Of a stretch of DNA of 8,917 bases, positions 1-6,660 are shown one piece after another. The position numbers were made by a program, and so were the translations under genes. The notes below the pieces were generated by a model. The model was not told the DNA's origin and made no database searches. It worked only from the letters and a program-made list of their open reading frames with translations. Source of the stretch: Gammaproteobacteria bacterium (GTDB taxonomy: Bacteria > Pseudomonadota > Gammaproteobacteria > Eutrophobiales > Eutrophobiaceae); NCBI GenBank assembly GCA_016844485.1, contig JAENIZ010000095.1, positions 1 through 8,917 on the forward strand, given 5' to 3'. Within the stretch, counting starts at the first letter, position 1; every line of letters begins with the position of its first letter.

Positions 1-597
1 ACGCTTACGCAAATGGGATGGTTCTTTACCAAGGCGGCATTGCTGACCTTTGGCGGCGCTTATGCGGTACTACCCTATGTTTATCAGGGCGGAGTGGAAC
101 ATTATGGCTGGCTTACCGCCACCCAGATGATTGACGGCCTGGCCCTCGGTGAAACAACACCGGGGCCGTTGATCATGGTGGTCGCCTTTGTCGGGTTTCT
201 CGGGGGCTGGGGCAAACAGTTGTTTGGCCCGGAGCTGTTGCCGCTCGCGGGTATCGTGGCCGCGTCTGTTGCTACGTTCTTTACTTTCCTGCCGTCGTTT
301 TTGTTTATCCTGGCAGGTGGCCCCGCAGTAGAGGCAACCCGCCATGACATTCAATTTACCGCGCCGTTAACAGGTATCACCGCGGCGGTCGTTGGTGTGG
401 TGTTAAATCTGGCCGTGTTCTTTGCCTGGCATGTGTTATGGCCGGATGGTCTTGACGGCCGGTTCGACTGGTTCTCTGCACTCATCGGGATTGCTGCGTT
501 TCTCGCCCTGATACGTTTCAAGGTCAGCGTTATGACTGTTATTTCAGGCTGTGCTGCAATTGGCATTGCGTATTCTCTGTTACCAGGTTGGCAATAA
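1..597 (+). CDS. chrA: Chromate transporter ChrA, C-terminal half (5' partial)
   Basis: Inner-membrane transporter of the CHR family, which exports chromate and confers chromate resistance; long-chain members are about 400 residues made of two homologous halves. The reading frame is open from base 1, so only the last 198 or so residues are present and the true start lies outside the window. Visible hallmarks of the second half are TFGGAYAVLPYV near the beginning and LALGETTPGPLIMVVAFVGF about 35 residues later, followed by several hydrophobic segments ending with LLPGWQ. The family's first-half copy would precede it. The gene is followed after 21 bp by a small membrane-anchored protein on the same strand, so they may be co-transcribed. 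Substrate specificity (chromate versus another oxyanion such as sulfate) cannot be read from this fragment. The family assignment is firm. Confidence 0.93.
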   Translation, partial: TLTQMGWFFTKAALLTFGGAYAVLPYVYQGGVEHYGWLTATQMIDGLALGETTPGPLIMVVAFVGFLGGWGKQLFGPELLPLAGIVAASVATFFTFLPSFLFILAGGPAVEATRHDIQFTAPLTGITAAVVGVVLNLAVFFAWHVLWPDGLDGRFDWFSALIGIAAFLALIRFKVSVMTVISGCAAIGIAYSLLPGWQ

Positions 598-618
598 CCA
601 TACAAGGACCTCAATCAG

Positions 619-1074
619 ATGCGAACAATTCTAGGCGTAATCTTTTTTGCCGCCATCATCGGCGCCGGCTGGTATATCAATGATCGCCAGAACAAGGTTC
701 TTGAATTCAATGATCGTATTGTTGAGCTATTGACGCAAACAAATAATTATTTTGATGGTTATGTCACCCATCTGGACAAATACTATGCAGGGAATGAAAT
801 CGATGCCGTTCAAATGAGAACTGAACTGGACAAGTTGGGTAAAAATGCCGGCTCGGCAATGGTGGCAGCAAGGCAAATTACCGTTCCTGATCGCCAGGAA
901 TGCCGGATGGATTACATTGATACCCATAACCCGGGCACAGAAAATAATTTTCTTGCAATTGATAAAATACTGGAACCCTTTATCACCGGCGATGACGCTC
1001 TGTTTCAGGAAATCGTAATCACTCAGGAAGAAATGGCAGAAAAATTTGATTTCGAACTTAAGCTGGACGACTGA
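619..1074 (+). CDS. Small membrane-anchored hypothetical protein
   Basis: 151-residue protein that I do not recognise. Residues 4–20 (ILGVIFFAAIIGAGWYI) form one uncleaved-looking N-terminal membrane anchor or signal segment; there is no lipobox. The remaining 130 residues are hydrophilic, acidic and predicted mostly helical by eye, with a single cysteine at about position 95, so the protein is probably a membrane-tethered periplasmic domain. The ATG at 619 is preceded by AAGGA at 604–608, an acceptable ribosome binding site 10 bases away, which supports this start. It lies 21 bp after chrA and 45 bp before the Coa1-like gene on the same strand, suggesting one transcript. No catalytic motif is visible, and any link to chromate transport is positional only. 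Confidence 0.75.
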   Translation: MRTILGVIFFAAIIGAGWYINDRQNKVLEFNDRIVELLTQTNNYFDGYVTHLDKYYAGNEIDAVQMRTELDKLGKNAGSAMVAARQITVPDRQECRMDYIDTHNPGTENNFLAIDKILEPFITGDDALFQEIVITQEEMAEKFDFELKLDD

Positions 1075-1119
1075 TATTCATATCCTTAATCATAACTGCC
1101 CCGCACCCAGATAGTTGCA

Positions 1120-1513
1120 ATGGAAGAAACACAAAAGAGCTGGTTCGACAGAAACTGGAAATGGTTCATTCCTTTACTACTCTTTGTGGTCTTTGTTGTC
1201 TTCACCATTTTCATCGGCCTGATGACGCTTGGCGTATTTCAGGTAATGAAATCTTCCGATATTTACCAGATGGCATTGCATGAGGTGCAAACGCATGAAG
1301 ATGCGAAGAGGGTTTATAGAACCCGGCTGGTTTCTGTCGGGAAATATCAACATGAGTGATGATGATGGCGAGGCCCAGTTGTCAATCCCCGTGCACGGCA
1401 CAAAACAGGCAGGCACCGTGCAACTGGAGGCTGTCAAGAAAGATGGAAAATGGATGTTCAACTCACTCCTGCTGGATGTGGATAATACTGATACGGATAT
1501 TGTTATCTATTAA
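1120..1513 (+). pseudogene. Coa1-family membrane protein, frameshifted
   Basis: Two overlapping frames together make one Coa1-like protein (Pfam Coa1, named after a mitochondrial cytochrome c oxidase assembly factor; the bacterial role is untested). The N-terminal part, 1120 to about 1311, reads KSWFDRNWKWFIPL, a membrane segment at about residues 15–40, then VMKSSDIYQMAL and HEDAKR before leaving the conserved frame; that frame stops at 1357–1359. The C-terminal part continues in the +1 frame from about 1310 (GFIEPGWFLSGNI, then GEAQLSIPVHGTKQAGTV) to the stop at 1511–1513. From memory, related proteins join these blocks through a slightly longer linker ending in G-x-P-I-E-x-G-W, so a small deletion (about 8–11 bases) or one extra G in the GGG at 1310–1312 is likely. 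Either the gene is truly broken or the sequence has an error. No clear ribosome binding site precedes the ATG. Confidence 0.8.
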
Positions 1514-1524
1514 TTTCCGGTTAC

Positions 1525-2334
1525 TTACAAAAACAGATAGAACAACACTGCGCCCAGAAATAGACGGTAGATGACATAGGGCAACATGCCGGTGCGCTCG
1601 ATAAGCGCGAGGAAGAATTTGATCGCACACCAGGAACTCACTGCTGAAGCAGTTAAAACAATGATAAAGGCAAAAGCGTCTGTTTCCGTCCCCGGCTGGA
1701 AGTATTGGTACATCTCATATCCCCCCGCCAGACCGATGGCCGGAAGGGACAATAAAAAAGAAAACCGCGCAGCCGCATGCCGATCCAGGCCCAAAATAAG
1801 ACCGGCGGTCATGGTAATTCCGGATCGCGATGTGCCGGGTACGAGGGCCAACGCCTGCGCCATACCGATCCACACCGCATCTTTCATTACTAAACTACTT
1901 TCATTGCGACAACGCCCGCCCATGACGTCAGCAAGCCAAAGTATCAAGGCGAAGATAATACTCGTACACGCTATGAGTAATGGATTGCGGAAAACAGTAG
2001 ATATCACTTCGTGAAACAATAGACCCACGATAGCGATAGGGACTGTAGCAATAATCAGGTACCAGCATAAACGCGCGTCATTGCTGGCAGGCCCGCCCCG
2101 TAATGAATTCACCCCGGCCGGTATAATGCGCAGGAGATCACTCCGGAAATAAGTGATGACGGCAATCAGGCTGCCGAGGTGGGCAAACACATCATAGGCC
2201 AGTCCCTGATCCGGCCAGCCGGCAATCTTCGGCAACAGGATAAGATGCGCTGAACTTGAAACGGGGAGGAATTCAGTCAGTCCCTGGACCAGGCCGAGTA
2301 TGAGGAGATGCAGGTAATCCAGACTGTTATCCAA
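1525..2334 (-). CDS. uppP: Undecaprenyl-diphosphate phosphatase UppP (BacA)
   Basis: Integral inner-membrane enzyme that removes a phosphate from undecaprenyl diphosphate to give undecaprenyl phosphate, the lipid carrier for peptidoglycan and other envelope glycans; overexpression is known to give bacitracin resistance. The 269 residues match the family's usual size. Both signature motifs are intact: (E/Q)xxxE at Q17–E21 within QGLTEFLPVSSSAHLI (S27 and H30 also conserved) and PGxSRSxxT at 166–174 (PGTSRSGIT, catalytic Arg at 170). Many hydrophobic segments follow. It is the last gene of a minus-strand run, starting 16 bp after an uncharacterised lipoprotein, and it converges on the Coa1-like gene with only 11 bp between stop codons. 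No terminator is evident in that gap. Function is secure by motif. Confidence 0.97.
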   Translation of the reverse strand: MDNSLDYLHLLILGLVQGLTEFLPVSSSAHLILLPKIAGWPDQGLAYDVFAHLGSLIAVITYFRSDLLRIIPAGVNSLRGGPASNDARLCWYLIIATVPIAIVGLLFHEVISTVFRNPLLIACTSIIFALILWLADVMGGRCRNESSLVMKDAVWIGMAQALALVPGTSRSGITMTAGLILGLDRHAAARFSFLLSLPAIGLAGGYEMYQYFQPGTETDAFAFIIVLTASAVSSWCAIKFFLALIERTGMLPYVIYRLFLGAVLFYLFL

Positions 2335-2350
2335 AAATAATTTCGTCGAT

Positions 2351-3073
2351 TTATATGGGAAGAAAGACTGCCGTGGCCATGGATTGAATTACTGTTTTAA
2401 TCGTCCTGTTGGTCTTCCCGGCAATAATAATTGCGATTGTATCCTGTATGGCAACCAGTTTGCCAAACAAACGCTCATAACTGAGGTTGGTGATTTCCCC
2501 CGGCAATGAATTGCTGTACAGATACAATTCTCCATTCTCATTAGTAGTATGTCCCAGTTTCCATACTGCGATTTCCATGTTACGCGCGCTATTATAAAGT
2601 TTTTGCGGGTCAATAGAATCAAATAAATAAAAATCCGTTTTGTTATCGTATGCCGCCATGATCATGGAGGTCAGTCCAACGATAAACGCAAATACACGAT
2701 CACCCTCGTATGCATCATCAAACGTCAGATAGATCGCATCGATACTTTTCTGCCTGTTTAATTCTTCGTAATTCCAGTTATGTATTTCATCAAACACACG
2801 GGCCAGGTTTTTATCCATATCCTGATATTGGGATTTTTTCAGCTCTTTCGGATTGCGCTTGTAGAGCTTGATCATCAATTCGCGCAGATACTGGCGCGCT
2901 TCACGCACATGCACGTCAAGGACATCGTCAATATCTGATTTGCCCAAAGATTTGATGTTGAATCTGCTCTCTTTCGGGCCGTCCGGCGTGGTTGTGTTCC
3001 AGCTGCAGCCAGTCAGCATTGCAAGTAACATGCAGAGTAAAATGCGTGCGACTGCTCTGGAAAAAAATCTCAT
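2351..3073 (-). CDS. Uncharacterised lipoprotein between methyltransferase and uppP
   Basis: 240-residue protein with a convincing lipoprotein signal peptide: basic N-terminus (R2, R6, R10), hydrophobic stretch, and lipobox L20-T-G-C23, so the mature protein should begin at a lipid-modified Cys23. The residue after the Cys is Ser, not Asp, so outer-membrane sorting is expected if the Lol +2 rule holds here. The mature part is hydrophilic and probably largely helical (DVHVREARQYLRELMIKLYK) and includes a more hydrophobic patch, FAFIVGLTSMIMAAYDNKTD. I recognise no named domain. The ATG at 3071–3073 lies 6 bp after the methyltransferase stop, and uppP follows after 16 bp, so the three are probably one operon with coupled translation. 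Context suggests an envelope role, but this is inference from position. Confidence 0.82.
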   Translation of the reverse strand: MRFFSRAVARILLCMLLAMLTGCSWNTTTPDGPKESRFNIKSLGKSDIDDVLDVHVREARQYLRELMIKLYKRNPKELKKSQYQDMDKNLARVFDEIHNWNYEELNRQKSIDAIYLTFDDAYEGDRVFAFIVGLTSMIMAAYDNKTDFYLFDSIDPQKLYNSARNMEIAVWKLGHTTNENGELYLYSNSLPGEITNLSYERLFGKLVAIQDTIAIIIAGKTNRTIKTVIQSMATAVFLPI

Positions 3074-3079
3074 ACTGCG

Positions 3080-4284
3080 CTACAGCCGCCGCCGCTGATC
3101 AATAAACTGAAATCCTGATAATGAAATATCCAGATCTTTCGTCAAGGCAATGACCTTGAATCTCTCCCCCATTTCACCCGGCATGGTTAATATCCTGGCC
3201 TGCCTGCCTGATTCAACACGATCGATATCACCGGTCAACTGCTTTTCATTGATGATGTCCCCAAGTCCGCAACCCACAAGAAAATGCGCCTGTGATGTAT
3301 AGCCGCTGACTTGCAGACCTGCCTGCACGGCGGCGTGGGCCACTGCGGTGAAATCGACTGAAGCGGTGATGTCCTGCAAGCCGGGGTAATAAAACGGGTC
3401 CTGATGCACGCGGTGTCTGTAATGGCAAAGCAATGTGCCGTCTGTTCTCTGCGGATGGAAATATTCACGCCGTGGATAACCGTAATCGATAAAGAGCATT
3501 ACCCCACGATTTAATGTCTCTGCCAGTGATTTGATCCAGGGCGCAAGTTGGGGATTAATTTCAGTCACGTAACCGTCCGGCAGGTTTGCCTTTAAGTCTT
3601 GCATGAGCGCATTGACAGAGATCAGCAAATCATCAGTCAATGGCCGGGTTGTCCATGCAAATCTATCCCCCTCCCAACCGACACACAATTCGAAAATATC
3701 ACCAGCTTTTAACAGGAGCCGGTGGACGGGCATGGCATCCAGTACTTCATTTGCCAGGATAATGCCATCGAAGGACGTATCAGGTAAGGTGTCCAGCCAG
3801 TCTACTTTTGTAATCAAATGCGGGAGCTGAGAAGATGTTGTTGCCTTGCGCGCAAATCCGCGCTGGTTTCAAGCAAGGCATAACGTTCAGGCAGGCAATC
3901 ATAAGTTTCCAGCGACTGTAAAATATCACACGCCATCACGCCTGAACCCGGCCCCAGTTCAAGGATGCTGGCACAACCCAATGTCTCCAGTATTTGCCGG
4001 CACTGTCGTGCAATACAACGGGAAAAAAGCGGTGACAATTCGGGTGCGGTGATGAAGTCGCCCTCTTTGCCAAACTTTCTGGCGCCTGCGCTGTAATAAC
4101 CCAGGCCCGGCTCATATAAGGCGAGTTCCATATACCGGGCGAAACTGATCGCGCCGCCATTTTCACCAATGGCCTCACGGATCCTGTTGCATAATCTTTG
4201 ACTGTGCTCTAATGCATGACTGCCGGGGGCCGGAAGATCAACAGATTCAGTAAAATCAGAATTAATGAATCCTGAGGAATTCAT
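3080..4284 (-). pseudogene. SAM-dependent methyltransferase, COG1565 (MidA/NDUFAF7-like), frameshifted
   Basis: Homolog of the COG1565 family; the mitochondrial member NDUFAF7/MidA methylates an arginine of complex I subunit NDUFS2, while bacterial substrates are unknown. The N-terminal part (4284 down to a TGA at 3814–3816) has ISFARYMELALYEPGLGYYS, FGKEGDFITAPELSPLF and the SAM-binding motif ELGPGSG at about residues 109–115. The rest continues in the -1 frame down to the TAG at 3080–3082, with PHLITKVDWLD, the conserved NEVLDAMPVHRLL, and the C-terminal GFQFIDQRRRL. Adding one G to the GGG at 3822–3824 (a C on the coding strand) would join them as SSPHLITKVDWLD, so a one-base deletion or sequencing error is the simplest explanation. 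I chose ATG 4284 over an upstream in-frame TTG at 4332 because homologs begin shortly before HALEHSQRL and it leaves room for a promoter. Confidence 0.88.
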
Positions 4285-4363
4285 GGCTGGGAAAATGTTA
4301 TTGTATAGATGACCAAGCCAATCAAAATACAAGTTATCAAAATTACTGCATCATACCGAAGCC
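4285..4363. promoter_or_regulatory. Divergent intergenic region, methyltransferase / pteridine reductase
   Basis: The 79-bp gap between two divergent starts must carry promoters for both directions unless they lie inside genes. On the minus strand TACAAT (complement of 4300–4305) is a five-of-six match to the -10 consensus, about 16 bases upstream of the methyltransferase ATG, but no convincing -35 lies at the right distance. The plus side has no clear hexamers. Neither gene has a strong Shine–Dalgarno sequence. The claim is mainly positional. Confidence 0.35.
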
Positions 4364-5095
4364 ATGAGCAACAAAACAGTTCTTATCACCGGGGCGGCGA
4401 AACGCATTGGTGCGGCCATTGCCCGCGAACTGCATCGCGCCGGCATGAACGTTATCATACACTTTAATACCTCAAAGACAGATGCAACATCACTTGCCAT
4501 TGAACTGAATTCCCTGCGTGCCGGTTCGGCACATACCCTCCAGGCAGATCTTCTGGATGATCCTACGCACAGCATGCTGATTGATGAGGCATATGCAATA
4601 AACCACCGCCTTGATGTGTTGATCAATAATGCCTCTGTCTTCTATCCCACCCCTGTTGAAACTTTCACTACGGAACAATGGGATGAACTGATCGACGTTA
4701 ATCTCAAGGCGCCTTTGTTTCTGTCGCGCTATGCCGCCCGCTATCTTGCCGTGACCCAGGGCTGCATTATCAATCTTGCCGACATTCATGCCGATCGGCC
4801 GCTCAAAAACCATTCCATCTACAGTATCAGCAAGGCCGGATTGATTATGCTGACAAAATCGCTGGCCAAAGAACTGGCGCCAGCAATCCGCGTCAATGCC
4901 ATCTCGCCAGGCGCCATGTCCTGGCCGGAAAACATGGACAAGATCACACAAGAGAAAATCCTTTCACGAACAGCGTTAAAACATCAAGGGCGTGTGGAGG
5001 ATGTTGCTACTGCGATACGTTATTTGATTGAGGATGCAAAGTACATGACAGGTCAGGTCTTGACAATTGACGGTGGCAGAACATTATTTCAATAA
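4364..5095 (+). CDS. Pteridine reductase (PTR1/FolM-like short-chain dehydrogenase)
   Basis: 243-residue NADPH-dependent short-chain dehydrogenase of the pteridine reductase type, which reduces dihydropterins and/or dihydrofolate to tetrahydro forms. The cofactor motif at residues 9–16 is TGAAKRIG; the R-I-G ending, in place of the classical G-I-G, is typical of pteridine reductases and of enzymes preferring NADPH. NNAS is at 88–91, the catalytic pair is Y153–K157 (YSISK), and Asp140 sits where ordinary SDRs have the catalytic Ser, again as in PTR1. SPG is at 181–183 and the C-terminus is typical (TGQVLTIDGGRTLFQ). It lies beside folB and folK but on the opposite strand, ending 5 bp from the convergent lipoprotein gene, so the context fits folate/pterin metabolism. 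The exact substrate (dihydromonapterin versus dihydrofolate) is unresolved. Confidence 0.9.
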   Translation: MSNKTVLITGAAKRIGAAIARELHRAGMNVIIHFNTSKTDATSLAIELNSLRAGSAHTLQADLLDDPTHSMLIDEAYAINHRLDVLINNASVFYPTPVETFTTEQWDELIDVNLKAPLFLSRYAARYLAVTQGCIINLADIHADRPLKNHSIYSISKAGLIMLTKSLAKELAPAIRVNAISPGAMSWPENMDKITQEKILSRTALKHQGRVEDVATAIRYLIEDAKYMTGQVLTIDGGRTLFQ

Positions 5096-5100
5096 TTGTT

Positions 5101-5505
5101 TCATTTAAGATCTGGAAAATCAGATTCAGTAAACCAACGTTTGGTCTCTTCGTTAAACCACCAGACCTGCTGCTGTCTTATGTTGCGGAGTGTGCCAATC
5201 TGTTCGTCATAATAATTTATATCAACCAGTATAATAACCTCAGTGCCTTCAGGATCCATGATTTGCTCCAGGATATCAAAACCGGCTACGCTGAATCTCT
5301 CCAGTTTTTCAATATCCACCTCCAGTTGTTTCTTGTCTCTGGTAATATGATAACTATATGCGTCCGTCCAATGTCCCCAGCGCAATGCAGACCCATATTG
5401 GCGCAGTGAGAGCTCAAATTTGTCGCTCCGGTTTTGTATATTCAGGGCGGTACAGGCAGTACATAATGACACCACTAAAAACAGCACAAGCTTGCATACA
5501 TTCAT
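5101..5505 (-). CDS. Small putative lipoprotein downstream of folK
   Basis: 134-residue protein with an N-terminal export signal: K5 then LVLFLVVSLC and a probable lipid-attachment Cys18 in L14-C-T-A-C18. The -3 position is Cys where Leu is usual, so the lipobox is imperfect; processing as a secreted or anchored protein is still likely. The mature part is about 115 residues, starting with SLRQYGSALRWGHWTDAYSY and ending with VWWFNEETKRWF, a pattern reminiscent of small NTF2-like or DUF-type periplasmic proteins, but I cannot name a family. A good ribosome binding site GGGAG (complement of 5513–5517) lies 7 bases before the ATG and fixes the start. It is the third gene after folB and folK on the minus strand (54-bp gap), so it is likely co-transcribed with them, though no functional link is evident. 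Confidence 0.78.
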   Translation of the reverse strand: MNVCKLVLFLVVSLCTACTALNIQNRSDKFELSLRQYGSALRWGHWTDAYSYHITRDKKQLEVDIEKLERFSVAGFDILEQIMDPEGTEVIILVDINYYDEQIGTLRNIRQQQVWWFNEETKRWFTESDFPDLK

Positions 5506-5559
5506 TCCGCGTCTCCCAAGTCAGTAAAACAGTTTCCAGCCCACTAGTTCACTAAAAAA

Positions 5560-6057
5560 TCATCTGGTTGATACCTGGAATTCAACCGGCCACAGGTCCT
5601 GGTTGCTTTTATCGAAGGATTGCCAGAGATCCGCAAAACTCCGCCCGGTTTCAGGGTGCCGTTTTTCCCCGGCAATTTCCGCCAAGGGACATAGTGTAAA
5701 GGTATAACGCATTATATCCGCACGTGGCAGATCAAATTTCTCATCGTGGCGAATCAGATCATCATACAGCAGCAGATCGAGATCGAGTGTGCGTGATGAA
5801 AATCGTATTGCATTACTTTTCCGGCCAAATGCATATTCGATATCACGCAAAGCGACCGTAAGATCCTCCACGGACAATTCCGTATCAAATCCTGCAACAA
5901 GATTGTAAAAATTATCACCTTCAAAGCCATATGCCGGGCTTTCATAAACACTGGAAATAACCAGATCTCCAAAATGTTTTTTTAATTCGCTGATACCACC
6001 CCGCACATTGGCATCACGTTCAATATTACTGCCTAGCCCGATATACACCCGGGTCAT
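5560..6057 (-). CDS. folK: 2-amino-4-hydroxy-6-hydroxymethyldihydropteridine diphosphokinase (HPPK)
   Basis: Cytoplasmic folate-pathway kinase that transfers pyrophosphate from ATP to 6-hydroxymethyl-dihydropterin, giving the substrate for dihydropteroate synthase. Seen here: VYIGLGSN at residues 4–11, the YESPAYGF block, and the signature RTLDLDLLLYDD around 89–100 with metal-binding D92 and D94, then LPRADIMRYTFTLCPLAEIAG. The length of 165 residues is normal. Two starts are possible. The ATG at 6067–6069 overlaps the end of folB and adds MGII; the ATG at 6055–6057 follows the folB stop by 2 bases, has TGGGA just upstream and places the IGLGSN block where homologs have it, so I prefer it. 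Either way folK is translationally coupled to folB. FEGDNFYNLVAGF marks the subgroup I associate with folB-linked gammaproteobacterial enzymes. Confidence 0.95.
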   Translation of the reverse strand: MTRVYIGLGSNIERDANVRGGISELKKHFGDLVISSVYESPAYGFEGDNFYNLVAGFDTELSVEDLTVALRDIEYAFGRKSNAIRFSSRTLDLDLLLYDDLIRHDEKFDLPRADIMRYTFTLCPLAEIAGEKRHPETGRSFADLWQSFDKSNQDLWPVEFQVSTR

Positions 6058-6059
6058 TA

Positions 6060-6416
6060 TTATTCCCATTTGCCTCGCTCAATAACGACACCAACATCAC
6101 GCACACCACGCACCGCACCCTGTTTGTTAACACGCAGGCGCAGCCAGGGCACCTTGAACTCGCGCAACAGAATATTGGCGATATGTTCCGCCAGGGTCTC
6201 GACCAGCTGGAATTTGCTTCCCTCAACAAAAGCGATGAGCCGTTTGGCCACCGCCTTGTAATTCAAGGTATCTTTGATATCGTCGCTTTGCGCTGCCTTC
6301 TTAATATCAGCGCCCATCTCGATATCCAGGATCACGGTTTGCCTGGTGCGACGTTCCCAGTCATAGATGCCAATGATAGTATCGATACGAAGGTCTTTAA
6401 GATAAATAATGTCCAT
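6060..6416 (-). CDS. folB: Dihydroneopterin aldolase
   Basis: Cytoplasmic folate-biosynthesis enzyme that cleaves 7,8-dihydroneopterin to 6-hydroxymethyl-dihydropterin and glycolaldehyde (and may epimerise it), feeding the HPPK encoded immediately downstream. The 118-residue product aligns by eye with E. coli FolB throughout: MDIIYLKDLRIDTIIGIYDWE at the start (pterin-site E21), LVETLAEHIA with E73, and the catalytic lysine K98 in VNKQGAVRGVRDVGVVIERG. I chose the ATG at 6414–6416 because homologs begin with this MDI; the frame stays open 96 bases further upstream, but that extension runs into the repeat element and has no homologous sequence. No strong ribosome binding site is visible. folB is the first gene of the folB–folK–lipoprotein run, and its promoter should lie in the stretch toward plsY. 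Confidence 0.96.
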   Translation of the reverse strand: MDIIYLKDLRIDTIIGIYDWERRTRQTVILDIEMGADIKKAAQSDDIKDTLNYKAVAKRLIAFVEGSKFQLVETLAEHIANILLREFKVPWLRLRVNKQGAVRGVRDVGVVIERGKWE

Positions 6417-6452
6417 GAAATTTGTTAAGAATTCACTGAACAAGTAGTTCGT

Positions 6453-6609
6453 GTCATTTCGACCGAAGGGACGACTCCAGGGATGGAGAAGGTAGAGCAA
6501 CGCCGGGAGCAATTGCCGAGAAATCTGCCAAAGGTGTCCCGAGCGAATACATGGAATCTTATAAAGGTATCTGGTTGGGGCATGGATTTCTCGCTACGCT
6601 CGAAATGAC
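6453..6609. repeat. Inverted-repeat element with GTCATTTCGA termini
   Basis: The ends are a perfect 10-bp inverted repeat: GTCATTTCGA at 6453–6462 and TCGAAATGAC at 6600–6609. A second inverted pair lies inside: CGAGAAATC at 6517–6525 and GATTTCTCG at 6585–6593. The phrases GTCATTTCGACCGAAGGG and TTTCTCGCTACGCTCGAAAT strongly resemble a short palindromic intergenic repeat that I recall as scattered in many bacterial genomes, usually as ...GAGAAATC...GATTTCTC... hairpins. Here the two halves are separated by about 60 bp of other sequence (6526–6584). No transposase is encoded, so it would be a non-autonomous REP- or MITE-like element. Copy number cannot be judged from one window. Confidence 0.65.
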
Positions 6610-6644
6610 TGTTAAGTTAGAGTTTGATTATGACTTAACAGTCA
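6606..6644. repeat. 12-bp perfect inverted repeat upstream of plsY
   Basis: TGACTGTTAAGT at 6606–6617 and ACTTAACAGTCA at 6633–6644 are exact reverse complements around a 15-base AT-rich spacer. The left arm shares its first four bases with the right terminus of the neighbouring inverted-repeat element. The heptamer ACTTAAC recurs at 6644–6650, exactly 11 bp after its copy at 6633–6639. There is no run of T after the stem, so a classical Rho-independent terminator is unlikely; a protein-binding site or a leader RNA hairpin for plsY is more plausible. Confidence 0.6.
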
Positions 6645-6660
6645 CTTAACCTGATATCCC

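Noticed and set aside
1586..2014. Open frame of 142 codons antisense to uppP
   Set aside because: It lies wholly inside a gene with intact catalytic motifs and its translation has no recognisable domain.
3814..3820. Programmed -1 frameshifting in the methyltransferase
   Set aside because: There is no X-XXY-YYZ slippery heptamer at the junction and the family is not known to me to use recoding; a one-base indel is simpler.
4285..4332. Upstream TTG start for the methyltransferase
   Set aside because: It needs a rare start codon, adds residues that homologs lack and would leave only 31 bp for two divergent promoters.
4490..4951. Open frame of 153 codons antisense to the pteridine reductase
   Set aside because: A shadow frame of a well-conserved SDR gene, with no supporting start context.
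6417..6512. N-terminal extension of folB by 32 residues to an ATG at 6512
   Set aside because: The extension translates the inverted-repeat element, has no FolB-like sequence, and homologs begin at the MDIIYL start.
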